Position numbers and translations under genes: made by a program
Part shown: piece by piece, positions 12,401 through 22,387 of the stretch
Position numbering within the stretch: the first letter of the stretch is position 1
Layout of the letters: every line of letters starts with the position of its first letter
DNA from: Millisia brevis NBRC 105863
GTDB lineage: Bacteria; Actinomycetota; Actinomycetes; Mycobacteriales; Mycobacteriaceae
DNA: 64,000 bases
Reading direction: 5' to 3'
Assembly: GCF_001552615.1 (NCBI RefSeq)
Contig: NZ_BCRN01000003.1
Coordinates: 343,702-407,701 of the forward strand
Notes under the pieces: generated by a model
The model's input: only the letters and a program-made list of their open reading frames with translations
The model's database searches: none
What the model was told of the DNA's origin: nothing

Positions 12401-12406
12401 TACAAT
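12401..12406 (+). promoter_or_regulatory. Possible -10 element for methylmalonyl-CoA epimerase gene
   Basis: TACAAT is a close match to a sigma-70-type -10 and lies 88 bases before the ATG at 12495, within the 245-base divergent gap to the DUF3817 gene. No convincing -35 is present at the usual distance. The surrounding TTTGTACAAT is partly palindromic, so it could also act on the other strand. Confidence 0.3.
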
Positions 12407-12494
12407 CGGCCAACAATGGTCGCCCGCACCGATCTTTGTACGCATCCGGCGAGCCCGCGACCCGGCCACTCGAAAGCCGCGATATCGTGGACAA

Positions 12495-13004
12495 ATGACA
12501 GCCGTCCCGACCAACACCCCCACGGACGCGATCGCGGCCGGCCTGGTCACCGCCATCGATCATGTCGGTATCGCGGTGCCCGATCTCGACGCCGCGGCGC
12601 AGTGGTACGCCACCCATCTGGGCATGGTGGTCACCCACGAGGAAATCAATGTCGAGCAGGGTGTGCGAGAGGCGATGCTCGGGTACCCCGGCACCGCCAA
12701 CGACACCGCGTTGCAGCTGCTGGCACCACTGGATTCGTCCTCGACGATCGCCAAATTCATCGACCGCAACGGCCCGGGTCTCCAACAGCTTGCTTATCGG
12801 GTCACCGACCTGCAAGCAGTTCAGACCTTCCTCCGAGAACGGGGCGTTCGACTGTTGTACGATGCCGCCAAGCGCGGCACCGGCGGATCCCAGATCAACT
12901 TCATTCACCCGAAGGACGCCGGTGGTGTGCTGATCGAGCTCGTTGAGCCATCATCCGACCACGAGCGTGTAACAAGCGCTCAAAACCTTCACGAGGACCG
13001 GTAA
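12495..13004 (+). CDS. mce: Methylmalonyl-CoA epimerase, VOC superfamily
   Basis: A 169-residue protein with two glyoxalase-type beta-alpha-beta-beta-beta modules. AIDHVGIAVPDLD gives the first metal ligand (His23), LQLLAP the second (Gln74) and VLIELVEP the last (Glu150). The third ligand, His in the propionibacterial enzyme, is Gln here (Gln98 in GPGLQQLAYRV). I recall the same QQ in the mycobacterial protein Rv1322A, so this is probably lineage-wide. The enzyme interconverts (S)- and (R)-methylmalonyl-CoA in propionate and odd-chain fatty acid metabolism. The longer open frame upstream is not protein-like, so ATG 12495 was chosen. The DivIVA-like gene starts 9 bases downstream. Confidence 0.88.
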   Translation: MTAVPTNTPTDAIAAGLVTAIDHVGIAVPDLDAAAQWYATHLGMVVTHEEINVEQGVREAMLGYPGTANDTALQLLAPLDSSSTIAKFIDRNGPGLQQLAYRVTDLQAVQTFLRERGVRLLYDAAKRGTGGSQINFIHPKDAGGVLIELVEPSSDHERVTSAQNLHEDR

Positions 13005-13013
13005 GTTATCGCC

Positions 13014-13967
13014 ATGCCAAACGACCTGAACGGCGGGCCGGTCAATCTGCCCTTCACCATTGTCCGCAAGGGGTTCGATCGCGACGAGGTACAGCGGTAC
13101 TTCGAGCGTTTCGACGCAGAGCTCCGCGTCACCGCTACCGACCGCGATGCGGCGGCCGCACAGGCGCGGGATCTGGCTACCCAGCTCGAGGACGCCAGGG
13201 ACGAGATCGACGAGCTCCGCAAAGACATCGACCGCCTCTCCGTGCCGCCGACGACGGCCGAGGGCATGTCCGACCGTATCTCCCGCATGCTGCGGCTGGC
13301 CTCCGATGAGGCCTCCGAGGTGCGCGCCAAGGCCGAGGCCGAGGCAGCCGAGATGATCTCGCTCGCCGAGCAGGAGGGCTCCCAGCTCCGCGGTGAGTAC
13401 GAGTCGCTCGTGGCGGAGCTGAAGGAGAAGCGCTCCGCTCTCGATATCGAACACGAACAGACGATGGCCGCCGCTCGCACCGAGGCGGCTCGGATCATCG
13501 AGGCCGGGCAGGCCGATCGGGATCGGCTCGACGCCGAGGCCGAGGCCAAGCGGGTCGCGGTCCAGGAGGACTTCGAGATCACGATGGCCGACCGTCGCGC
13601 CAAGGCGGTCGCCGCTCTCGAGGAGCTCGAGAAGACCAGCAAGGCGGACGCCGAGCGCCGGATCGCCGAGGCGACCAGCGAAGCGCGTCGTCGGGTGCAG
13701 GCCGCCACCGAGCAGGCCGATCGCAAGATCGCGCACGCTCGGGAACTGGCCGAGGAACTGCGCGTGCTGCGCGGCCGGGTGCTCGCCCAGCTGCTCGGTA
13801 TTCGCGGCCAGCTCGATTCGGTCCCCGCGATGCTCTCCTCGGTCAACCGGGAGAGCGAGCTGCTCGACGGCGGCTCCGGCGATTACACCCCGGTCGACGA
13901 CGACTCGGTGTCCGTGTCGGTCACCGATACGACCTCCAACGGGGTCCAGAAGGTGTCGAAGAACTGA
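13014..13967 (+). CDS. DivIVA-domain coiled-coil protein
   Basis: A 317-residue protein. The N-terminus NLPFTIVRKGFDRDEVQRYF is a DivIVA/GpsB lipid-binding domain (residues ~10-60), related to Wag31. It is followed by a very long charged coiled coil (~60-265) full of Ala/Glu/Arg heptads, then an acidic, Ser/Thr-rich tail. DivIVA-type proteins bind curved membrane at poles and septa and organise cell-wall growth. This one differs from Wag31 by its longer coil, and such genes are often mislabelled as cellulose-binding proteins. It is close behind the epimerase gene and probably co-transcribed. Its exact role is unknown. Confidence 0.82.
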   Translation: MPNDLNGGPVNLPFTIVRKGFDRDEVQRYFERFDAELRVTATDRDAAAAQARDLATQLEDARDEIDELRKDIDRLSVPPTTAEGMSDRISRMLRLASDEASEVRAKAEAEAAEMISLAEQEGSQLRGEYESLVAELKEKRSALDIEHEQTMAAARTEAARIIEAGQADRDRLDAEAEAKRVAVQEDFEITMADRRAKAVAALEELEKTSKADAERRIAEATSEARRRVQAATEQADRKIAHARELAEELRVLRGRVLAQLLGIRGQLDSVPAMLSSVNRESELLDGGSGDYTPVDDDSVSVSVTDTTSNGVQKVSKN

Positions 13968-14007
13968 CGCCGACCGGCCCGTAGGACATCGCGGGCCCGC
14001 AGTACAT

Positions 14008-14050
14008 CACGACTGTGCCCCCGAGTCCCGGACTCGGGGGCACAGTCGTG
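14008..14050. terminator. Perfect 20-bp bidirectional terminator hairpin
   Basis: Arms 14008-14027 and 14031-14050 are exactly complementary over 20 bases around a 3-base CCG loop. It lies 41 bases past the DivIVA-like stop (plus) and 54 bases past the stop of the minus-strand zinc-binding gene, so it separates two convergent genes. No T-run follows, as is common in actinobacteria. Confidence 0.75.
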
Positions 14051-14103
14051 TCGTTACGGTCGGATGGGGGTTCGATGCGTCGGCCGCCGCCGGGGGCGAG
14101 GTG

Positions 14104-14433
14104 TCAGGACCACTTGCGGGTGACGCCACGGGTGCGCCGACCCGACCAGCAGCCGCGATGCCAATGGCGGCGCTCGTCGACTCCCCCGCTGTCCAGCGGC
14201 CACACCACGACGTGCGCGATCCCGATCGCGATCGTCTGATCGCAGCCGGGGCATCGGTAGACCTTGGTGGCGCGCTCCCCCGGGATGGTGCGGACGGCGT
14301 ACTCCTCGTCGCCGTGCGCGCTGGGACCACTGTCGACCCGGCGCGCTCCGAACGTCGCGGTGACCTCGAAGGGTGCATCCGAACCCGATGACCGCCCACT
14401 GCGGTCCCGGCGGGAGTTGTTTCGACGCGGCAC
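14104..14433 (-). CDS. Small conserved zinc-binding-type protein next to nucS
   Basis: A 109-residue basic protein. The first ~25 residues are Arg/Ser-rich and probably disordered. The core has CPGCDQTIAIGIAHVVVW followed by RRHWHRGCW, so CPGC plus a later His and Cys could form one zinc site. GTG start at 14433. I recall such small proteins beside nucS in actinobacteria, sometimes labelled ATP/GTP-binding without good reason. It lies 105 bases downstream of nucS on the same strand. A role linked to NucS mismatch repair is only inferred from position. Confidence 0.72.
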   Translation of the reverse strand: MPRRNNSRRDRSGRSSGSDAPFEVTATFGARRVDSGPSAHGDEEYAVRTIPGERATKVYRCPGCDQTIAIGIAHVVVWPLDSGGVDERRHWHRGCWSGRRTRGVTRKWS

Positions 14434-14538
14434 CCCACCAGGGTACGAGCAGACGCCCGGCCCACGCGCGATCCGATCTGCCCGATCGCAACCGGATCGG
14501 CCCGCTGCGCTCGGCTCGGTGCGCTCGGCTCGGGGCGC

Positions 14539-15216
14539 TCAGAAGAGCCGGAACTCCGAATCGTCGGCGCCGCGCATGCCGTCGTAGTCCAGCGACAGGC
14601 AGCGGATCCCCCGATCGGTGGCCAAGGTGCGCGCCTGCGGCTTGATCTGCTGGGCGGCGAAGACCCCGCTGACCGGCGCGAGCAGCGGATCGCGGTTGAG
14701 CAGTTCCAGGTACCGGGTCAGCTGCTCGACACCGTCGATATCCCCGCGGCGCTTGATCTCGACCGCCACCGAGCCACCGTTGGCGTCGCGGCAGAGCAGG
14801 TCGACCGGGCCGATCGCGGTCGGAAACTCCCGCCGCACCAGGGTGTACCCGGCGCCGAGGGTTTCGACCTGTTCGGCGAGCAGTTCCTGCAGGTGCGCCT
14901 CGACACCGTCCTTGACCAGGCCGGGGTCGACGCCGAGGTCGTGCGCGCTGTCGTGCTCGATCGCCTCGATCCCGATGCGCAGCTGTTCACCGGCCTTGTT
15001 GGTCACCACCCACCGCGCGACCTCGCCCTCGTCGCCGCCCTCCTCGGTGAGCCAACACGGCGGGCTCATCCAGTTGAGCGGCTTGTAGGCGCGGTCGTCG
15101 GCATGGATGCTCACCGAGCCGTCCGCCTTGATCAGCAGCAGGCGTGTCGCCAGCGGAAGATGCGCTGTCAGTCGACCCACGTAGTCCACCCGGCATCGGG
15201 CTATCACCAGTCGCAC
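14539..15216 (-). CDS. nucS: Mismatch-specific endonuclease NucS/EndoMS
   Basis: A 225-residue protein starting at GTG 15216 ([20 protein letters not shown]), which matches the known actinobacterial N-terminus; the open frame extends 66 bases upstream with no family similarity. The N-terminal DNA-binding/dimerisation domain contains [13 protein letters not shown]. The C-terminal RecB-like nuclease has GPVDLLCRD and [17 protein letters not shown], supplying the Asp, Glu and Lys of the PD-(D/E)xK site, and then RYLELL. NucS cuts both strands at mismatches and replaces MutS/MutL in most actinobacteria. It is divergent from the adenylate cyclase gene across a 66-base promoter gap. Confidence 0.96.
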   Translation of the reverse strand: MRLVIARCRVDYVGRLTAHLPLATRLLLIKADGSVSIHADDRAYKPLNWMSPPCWLTEEGGDEGEVARWVVTNKAGEQLRIGIEAIEHDSAHDLGVDPGLVKDGVEAHLQELLAEQVETLGAGYTLVRREFPTAIGPVDLLCRDANGGSVAVEIKRRGDIDGVEQLTRYLELLNRDPLLAPVSGVFAAQQIKPQARTLATDRGIRCLSLDYDGMRGADDSEFRLF

Positions 15217-15282
15217 CCGGCCAAGACTAGGACACCCCCGGCGCCTGCCCTGCCCCCGGTGACGCCCACTAACCTTCGCCAC

Positions 15283-16887
15283 ATGCGTCTGTCGCCCCGT
15301 GATCGGTCGCCGGCCCCGCTGGGCTCACGTCTGCTCGGCGGCCGCGACGAGTCCAGCAGGCTGCGTCGCGCCCGCGTCCAGATCCTGTTGACCGTCTTCC
15401 TCGTCGGCGCCAACGCGGTCGGCGCGGCGCTGATCCCCGCCCTGCTGTTGCTGGTCCCGGGGCCCAATCTGTTGCAACCGCCCTATCTGGTCCCCCTGGC
15501 GATCGCCGGCCCGACCTATACGGTTGTCGCCTTCGTCATCGGCGCCGGCTGGGGCACGATCCGCACCCTCAACAGCCTGCGCTGGAGCTTCACCGGTCGC
15601 GAGCCCACTCCGAAGGAGCAACGCGCCGCGCTGGTGATGCCCTGGCGGCTGACCCGGCTGAATCTGACGATGTGGACCGGCGGCCTGCTCGTCCTGGGCA
15701 CGGTCACCGCCCTCGTCGACCTCGATGGACTGGTCAAGGTGACCTCGGTGGTCGCGCTCAGCGGGCTGGTGGTCGCCGCCTTCGGGTTCCTGTTCAGCGA
15801 GTTCGCGCTGCGCCCGGCCGCGGCCCGCGCGCTCGCGAGCGGCCGACCGGCCCGCGTCCGCCTGACCGGCGTCGCGGGTCGCACGATCATGGCCTGGGCG
15901 CTGGGCTCGGGTGTGCCGGTGCTCGGCCTGATCATGATCGCGATCACCTCGATGATCCGCGAGGACGTCACCGTCATGGACATGGCGATCGCCATCCTCG
16001 GCCTCGGCGGGATCATCCTGATCATCGGGCCGGCGCTGATGTTGATGACCAGCGCGGCGATCACCGCTCCGATCCGATCCGTGCGCGCGGGGATGGACCG
16101 GGTCCAGGCCGGTCACCTCGACGTCGAACTGTCGGTCTTCGACGGGTCGGAGCTCGGCCGGTTGCAGAGCGGCTTCAACCGGATGGCCGAGGGCCTGCTG
16201 GAACGCGAACGCATCCGCGACCTCTTCGGCCGCCAGGTCGGCGCCGAGGTCGCCGAGGCGGCGCTGCGGGACGACCCGGAACTCGGCGGCCAGGAACGGC
16301 GTATCGCCGCCTACTTCATCGACCTGATCGGTTCGACCGAGTTGGCGGCGTCGCGGCCGCCGACCGAGGTCGTCGACCTGCTCAACCGCTTCTTCGGCAT
16401 CGTCGTCGACGAGGTGCTCCACCACGGCGGCATCGTCAACAAGTTCGAGGGCGACGCGGTGCTGGCGGTCTTCGGTGCTCCCGCCCCGAACCCGGATCCG
16501 GCCGGCTCCGCCCTGGCCGCCGCGGTGCGCATACGGGGGCGCCTCGCGGCGGAGATGCCCGAATGCGAGGCCGCCGGCGGCATCTCCTTCGGCACCGCCG
16601 TGGCCGGGAACGTCGGCGCCGATCGCCGCTACGAGTACACGGTGATCGGGGATCCGGTCAACGAGGCCGCCCGTTTGGCGGAGCTGGCCAAGACCGATCC
16701 GGCACGGCTGCTCGCCAGCGAGGCGACGGTCCGGGCGGCGGAACCGAGGGTCGCCCGCGAGTGGGCGGTCGGCGAACAGGTCCTGCTGCGGGGACGCCCG
16801 ACACCCACTCCCCTGGCCCGTCCGCGGGCCGAGCAGGCCGCCGACGGGATCGAAGCGGACCGGGAAGCGTCGACCGGCACGCGGTAG
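15283..16887 (+). CDS. Membrane class III adenylate/guanylate cyclase with HAMP domain
   Basis: A 534-residue protein. Six hydrophobic segments span residues ~30-270, followed by a HAMP linker ([19 protein letters not shown], ~265-320) and a cyclase catalytic domain (~345-500). Catalytic residues are intact: metal-binding Asp347 (FIDLIGST) and Asp391, substrate Lys387 and second base-specifying Asp457 ([12 protein letters not shown]), transition-state Asn460 and Arg464. Lys plus Asp predicts ATP as substrate. It corresponds in place and architecture to M. tuberculosis Rv1320c. ATG 15283 is chosen because the frame upstream of it overlaps nucS and is not protein-like. No strong Shine-Dalgarno was seen. 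Confidence 0.92.
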   Translation: MRLSPRDRSPAPLGSRLLGGRDESSRLRRARVQILLTVFLVGANAVGAALIPALLLLVPGPNLLQPPYLVPLAIAGPTYTVVAFVIGAGWGTIRTLNSLRWSFTGREPTPKEQRAALVMPWRLTRLNLTMWTGGLLVLGTVTALVDLDGLVKVTSVVALSGLVVAAFGFLFSEFALRPAAARALASGRPARVRLTGVAGRTIMAWALGSGVPVLGLIMIAITSMIREDVTVMDMAIAILGLGGIILIIGPALMLMTSAAITAPIRSVRAGMDRVQAGHLDVELSVFDGSELGRLQSGFNRMAEGLLERERIRDLFGRQVGAEVAEAALRDDPELGGQERRIAAYFIDLIGSTELAASRPPTEVVDLLNRFFGIVVDEVLHHGGIVNKFEGDAVLAVFGAPAPNPDPAGSALAAAVRIRGRLAAEMPECEAAGGISFGTAVAGNVGADRRYEYTVIGDPVNEAARLAELAKTDPARLLASEATVRAAEPRVAREWAVGEQVLLRGRPTPTPLARPRAEQAADGIEADREASTGTR

Positions 16888-16933
16888 CCGGAAGGCAGGT
16901 GGTGAGCCGGGACGGCTGTGCAATGGTTCGCGT

Positions 16934-16972
16934 CAGCGCGGCGCCGCGGCAATAGTCTCCTCGGCCGCGCTG
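16934..16972. terminator. Possible hairpin between convergent cyclase and murA genes
   Basis: CAGCGCGGC (16934-16942) and GCCGCGCTG (16964-16972) are exact complements around a 21-base GC-rich loop, in the gap between the converging genes. There is no T-run and the loop is long, so the assignment is tentative. Confidence 0.35.
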
Positions 16973-17001
16973 TGCGGAAGAGGAATGCACACCGGATCGA
17001 C

Positions 17002-18264
17002 TCAGTCGGGATCGCTGACCCGGCGCACGTCGGCGCCCAGGCGCTGCATGTTCTCCACGAACTGCGGGTAGCCGCGGTCGATGTGATAAACGTCGTGCAC
17101 CTCGGTGATGCCGTCGGCGACCAGGCCGGCGAGCACCAGGCCGGCGCCGGCCCGAATATCGGACGACCAGACCGGGGCGCTGGACAGGCGCGGGACACCG
17201 CGAACGACGGCGTGGTGGCCGTCGGTGCGCGCGTCGGCACCCAGGCGCATCATCTCCTCGACGAAGCGGAACCGCGCCTCGAAGACGTTCTCGGTGATCA
17301 TCGTCGAGCCGTTCGCGATCGAGGCCAGACCGATCGCCAGGGGCTGCAGGTCGGTCGGGAAGCCCGGATAGGGCAGGGTGGCGAAGTTGACCGCGGTGGG
17401 CCGCTGCCGCTGGACGACGCGGAAGCCGTCCGGCGCGGTGGTCACCTCGCTGCCGGCGGCGCGCAGCTTGTCCAGGACCACGCCGAGGTGCCGATAGTCG
17501 ACACCCTTGACGGTGACGTCCCCGCAGGTGGCCACGCCGCAGATGGCCCAGGTGGCGGCGACGATCCGGTCGCCGATCACCCGGTGCACCGTCGGGGTCA
17601 GTCGGCGCACACCCTGCACGGTCAGCGTCGAGGTGCCCACACCGGCGATCTGCGCGCCCATCGAGGCGAGCATCGAACACAGATCCATGATCTCGGGTTC
17701 GCGGGCGGCATTGTCGATCACGGTGACGCCGTCGGCGAGCACCGCGGCCATCAGGATGTTCTCGGTGGCACCGACCGACGGGAAGGCCAGCCGGATATTG
17801 GCGCCGTGCAGCGTGGTCGCCTCGGCGACGACGCAGCCGTGCTGGATCTCACTGTGCGCCCCGAGCAGCCGCAGGCCCGCCTGGTGCATGTCCAGCGGCC
17901 GGGAGCCGATCGCGTCGCCGCCGGGCAGGGCGACCACCGCGCGGCGACAGCGGGCCACCAGGGGGCCCAGGACGCAGACGGAGGCGCGGAACTGCCGGAC
18001 GGCGGCGAAGTCGGCCTGGTGCTTCGGCTCGGCCGGGACGGTGATGCGCACGACGTCGCCGGCGATCTCGACCTCGCAGCCGAGGCCGCGCAGCACATCG
18101 GCCATCAGCGGGACGTCGAGGATATCGGGGGCGTTGGTGATCGTGGTGGTTCCCTCGACCAGCAATGCCGCGGCCATCAGCTTGAGCACACTGTTCTTCG
18201 CTCCGCCGACGCCCACCTCACCCACGAGGCGCGCGCCACCGGCGACAAGGAAGCGGTCCGTCAC
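17002..18264 (-). CDS. murA: UDP-N-acetylglucosamine 1-carboxyvinyltransferase, Asp active-site form
   Basis: A 420-residue cytosolic enzyme that transfers enolpyruvate from PEP to UDP-GlcNAc, the first committed step of peptidoglycan synthesis. It shows the two-domain EPT fold: [16 protein letters not shown] at the N-terminus (Lys23), [14 protein letters not shown], and C-terminal [15 protein letters not shown]. The catalytic loop reads [13 protein letters not shown]: the usual Cys is Asp117, exactly as in M. tuberculosis MurA. That predicts intrinsic fosfomycin insensitivity. The gene is divergent from the adenosyltransferase gene across 176 bases. In mycobacteria an rRNA operon follows murA; here the convergent cyclase gene follows instead. 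Confidence 0.97.
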   Translation of the reverse strand: MTDRFLVAGGARLVGEVGVGGAKNSVLKLMAAALLVEGTTTITNAPDILDVPLMADVLRGLGCEVEIAGDVVRITVPAEPKHQADFAAVRQFRASVCVLGPLVARCRRAVVALPGGDAIGSRPLDMHQAGLRLLGAHSEIQHGCVVAEATTLHGANIRLAFPSVGATENILMAAVLADGVTVIDNAAREPEIMDLCSMLASMGAQIAGVGTSTLTVQGVRRLTPTVHRVIGDRIVAATWAICGVATCGDVTVKGVDYRHLGVVLDKLRAAGSEVTTAPDGFRVVQRQRPTAVNFATLPYPGFPTDLQPLAIGLASIANGSTMITENVFEARFRFVEEMMRLGADARTDGHHAVVRGVPRLSSAPVWSSDIRAGAGLVLAGLVADGITEVHDVYHIDRGYPQFVENMQRLGADVRRVSDPD

Positions 18265-18440
18265 ACGTGCAGCCTAGGGCATGTCCGACAATTCCATCCC
18301 GGCGATCCCGGCGGCGGTTGGACCACCGACCGTGCCACCGGCCCGAATCGCACCGCCGCACCCGCCCGCGCGCGTCGACCTGCGCGGATCGCGCATCGAA
18401 CGCACCCGGGGAGCACGCGCGGCCCGGTACCGTGACCTCC

Positions 18441-19013
18441 ATGTCGGTACATCTGACCCGCATCTACACCCGCACCGGCGACGACGGCACGACCGGGCTG
18501 AGCGACTTCTCCCGCGTCAGCAAGAACGACCCCCGTCTGGTCGCCTACGCCGATTGCGACGAGGCCAACAGCGCCCTCGGCGTGGTCCTGGCGCTCGGTG
18601 CGCCCGACGAGCGGCTGCGCGCGGTGATCGGCCACGTGCAGAACGATCTGTTCGATGTCGGCGCCGACCTGTCCACCCCGGTGGTCGCCGAGCCGAAGTA
18701 TCCGCCGCTGCGCGTCGAGCAGGACTACATCGACCGCCTGGAGAAGTGGTGCGACGAGTTCAATAGTGAACTGGCAGCGCTGAATTCGTTCATCCTTCCC
18801 GGCGGCACCCCGGCGGCGGCGCTGCTGCACCAGGCGCGCACGATCGTGCGGCGGGCCGAGCGGGCGGCATGGTCGGCGGTCGACGCGGACCCCGACGGCA
18901 CGTCGGTACTGCCGGCGAAGTACCTCAACCGGCTGTCGGATCTGTTGTTCGTGCTGGCGCGGGTCGCCAATCCCGGCGGCGACGTGCTGTGGAAGCCCGG
19001 TGGCGAACGCTGA
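18441..19013 (+). CDS. ATP:cob(I)alamin adenosyltransferase, PduO type
   Basis: A 190-residue enzyme that makes adenosylcobalamin. The N-terminal IYTRTGDDGTTGLSDFSR is the ATP-binding signature. Later blocks NSFILPGGTPAAALLHQART and RRAERAAW carry the conserved active-site residues of the PduO/MMAB family. ATG 18441 was chosen over the longer upstream frame because the family begins here (SVHLTRIYTRTG). Adenosylcobalamin feeds methylmalonyl-CoA mutase, so it fits with the epimerase gene 6 kb away. M. tuberculosis Rv1314c lies in the same place. No cobalamin riboswitch was recognised upstream. Confidence 0.93.
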   Translation: MSVHLTRIYTRTGDDGTTGLSDFSRVSKNDPRLVAYADCDEANSALGVVLALGAPDERLRAVIGHVQNDLFDVGADLSTPVVAEPKYPPLRVEQDYIDRLEKWCDEFNSELAALNSFILPGGTPAAALLHQARTIVRRAERAAWSAVDADPDGTSVLPAKYLNRLSDLLFVLARVANPGGDVLWKPGGER

Positions 19014-19046
19014 ACAGCGGCCCACCCGGGTGGAAGAGAGGGACGG

Positions 19047-19493
19047 TCAGGAGGCGCGGCTGATACGGCCGCGCTGGAGGCGCTCGGAGGGGCGCGATTC
19101 CACCCAGGCGAGGAAGGCGGTCGAGCCGTCGTCGTCGAAGGCGACCTCGTAGGCCTGGCCGGGTGAGCCGATCACGATGATGCGTGTATCGGCGGTCATG
19201 ATGTCGAACTCGCTGCCTACCGCGGAGCGACGCTCCCCGATGGCGATGCCCTGTCGTGCGATCCGTTCGTCCGGGCCGAGCTTGAGGCTGGTCAGCTTGA
19301 AGAAGACGAGATCCCGCTCGCGACACCGCAGGACTCCGTGGCGCCATCCCGCTCCGGGGGCGGCGGGTACTCGGCGCAGGATCACCGACGCCCCGCCGGC
19401 GCGAACCATCATCAACCGATAGAGCGAGACCGCGAGGAGAGCAAGCAACAGCAGCATGGCAATGCCAATGATCACCATCAACATCAACTGCAT
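19047..19493 (-). CDS. DUF2550 membrane-anchored protein
   Basis: A 148-residue protein with one N-terminal transmembrane helix (residues ~2-27: MLMVIIGIAMLLLLALLAV) and a soluble domain with WRHGVLRCRERDLVFFKL and FDIMTADTRIIVIG. It matches the DUF2550 family, which in mycobacteria (Rv1312) lies directly after atpC. It follows atpC by 38 bases on the same strand and is probably the last gene of the ATP synthase operon. The function is unknown. The fold of the soluble part may resemble a PH-like or beta-barrel domain, but that is a guess. Confidence 0.85.
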   Translation of the reverse strand: MQLMLMVIIGIAMLLLLALLAVSLYRLMMVRAGGASVILRRVPAAPGAGWRHGVLRCRERDLVFFKLTSLKLGPDERIARQGIAIGERRSAVGSEFDIMTADTRIIVIGSPGQAYEVAFDDDGSTAFLAWVESRPSERLQRGRISRAS

Positions 19494-19531
19494 AGCTCGC
19501 TCCCTCGCGGCCTCGGCTCAATCTGTGAAGA

Positions 19532-19900
19532 TCAGGCTCTTTCCACTGCGCGAACGCGGCTGCGGGCGATGACGACGTCTTCCTCGGAAGCCTCGGAATT
19601 CGCCAGTACCGCACGTGCGGCGTCCACATCGATCTCGGCGACCGGCTCGGCCCACTCGGCCAACACCGTCACGTGCGTCGAGGTCACGGCGAGAAAGCCG
19701 CCGTGAACCGCCCACACGTTACGCTCGCCGTCCGGAGTCGTCGCGCTGACGACCCCCGACTCGATCAGCTGACCGAACATCGGCTGATGTCCGGCCATGA
19801 TGCCGATCTCACCCTCGGTAGTCTGCGCACTGACGATCGAGGCCGTGCCGCTCCACACCTGCTGCTCGACGGCAACAACCTCGACGTTCAGATCGGCCAT
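19532..19900 (-). CDS. atpC: ATP synthase F1 epsilon subunit
   Basis: A 122-residue subunit of the central stalk. The N-terminal beta-sandwich ([35 protein letters not shown]) is complete. The C-terminal part has a single helix (residues ~88-121) instead of the two helices of E. coli, as in other Mycobacteriales. It starts 6 bases after the atpD stop. The shortened C-terminal regulatory region is normal for this lineage and relates to how ATP hydrolysis is suppressed. Confidence 0.96.
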   Translation of the reverse strand: MADLNVEVVAVEQQVWSGTASIVSAQTTEGEIGIMAGHQPMFGQLIESGVVSATTPDGERNVWAVHGGFLAVTSTHVTVLAEWAEPVAEIDVDAARAVLANSEASEEDVVIARSRVRAVERA

Positions 19901-19906
19901 CGGTGA

Positions 19907-21361
<1,455 letters not shown>

Positions 21362-22333
21362 TCAGTCACTTCCTGCGCTCGCGGCGAGCGCGTCGACGCC
21401 GCCGACGATCTCGCTGATTTCTTGGGTAATCTGCGCCTGACGGAGCTGGTTGGCTTCGCGGGTCAGCGAATTGACCAGTTCGGTGGCGTTGTCGGTGGCC
21501 GCCTTCATCGCGGTACGACGGGCGGCCGACTCGGATGCCGCGGCATCGAGAAGGGCAGCGTAGATCCGCGTGCCGACGTACTTCGGCAGCAGCGAGCTCA
21601 GCAGCGTCGTCGCGTCCGGCTCGAACTCGTACTGCGCCGTGACCTCCCCCGCCTTCGGACCGTCGGCGAGCATGTCCTCGCCAAGCTCCACGATCTCGTC
21701 GCGGTACTCGATCGACAGCGGAGCCACCCGACGAACCGTCGGCTGCTGGGAGAGCATCGACACGAACGTCGTGAAGACGATGTGCAGCTCGTCGATTCCG
21801 GCCAGGGTGTGGCCGTCCTCGACGGTGACCTGCTCGTCGGCGCCGGCCATGAACAGCTTCACCAGCAGGCGCGAGGCCTTCGCGGCGTCGGCATACGTCG
21901 GGGCCTGGGAGAACCCGGTCCACGAACCACCGACCTCGCGATCGCGGAAGGTGTAGTAGCCCAGGCCCTTGCGGCCCATCACGAAGACGACCGGCTCGAG
22001 GCCACGCTGACGGATCAGCTGCTGCAGTTCCTCGGTCTCCCGAAGCACGTTCGCGTTGTAGGCGCCGCACTGGCCGGAGTCGCTGGTAACCACCAGGATG
22101 CCGGCCCGCTTCGGGGTGGCACGCTCGGTCAGCAGTGGATGGTCCAGCCGCGGCGAGCCGCTGGCCAGCTCGGTCAGCGTCACCGTGATCATCTTGGAGT
22201 AGGGGCGGGCCGCCTCGACCCGCGCCTGCGCCTTGGTGATCCGCGAGGTGGCGATCAGTTCCTGCGCCTTGGTGATCTTCTTGATCGAGTTGGTCGAACG
22301 AATGCGCGAGCGCAACTCACGAATGCCGGCCAT
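21362..22333 (-). CDS. atpG: ATP synthase F1 gamma subunit
   Basis: A 323-residue rotor subunit. It begins [23 protein letters not shown] and ends with the long C-terminal helix [28 protein letters not shown] (given in two parts: [15 protein letters not shown], then [13 protein letters not shown]). It is ~35 residues longer than E. coli gamma. The extra residues lie in the middle, around [19 protein letters not shown], near the site of the extra loop known in mycobacterial gamma that damps ATP hydrolysis. It is spaced 54 bases from atpA. Confidence 0.97.
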   Translation of the reverse strand: MAGIRELRSRIRSTNSIKKITKAQELIATSRITKAQARVEAARPYSKMITVTLTELASGSPRLDHPLLTERATPKRAGILVVTSDSGQCGAYNANVLRETEELQQLIRQRGLEPVVFVMGRKGLGYYTFRDREVGGSWTGFSQAPTYADAAKASRLLVKLFMAGADEQVTVEDGHTLAGIDELHIVFTTFVSMLSQQPTVRRVAPLSIEYRDEIVELGEDMLADGPKAGEVTAQYEFEPDATTLLSSLLPKYVGTRIYAALLDAAASESAARRTAMKAATDNATELVNSLTREANQLRQAQITQEISEIVGGVDALAASAGSD

Positions 22334-22387
22334 CGGTCACCTCCGCTCGCCTCGTCGTCTGCTTGTGTGCCTCGGTCATGCGTCCGG

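Noticed and set aside
10807..12498. 563-codon plus-strand frame
   Set aside because: Overlaps two well-supported minus-strand genes and is Arg/Gly-rich without motifs.
18265..18440. Cobalamin riboswitch before the adenosyltransferase gene
   Set aside because: No B12-box or matching fold could be recognised in the 176-base divergent gap.
19022..19033. CCACCCGGGTGG palindrome between the adenosyltransferase and DUF2550 genes
   Set aside because: Six-base arms without a loop are too short for a confident terminator; it may only be a chance GC palindrome.
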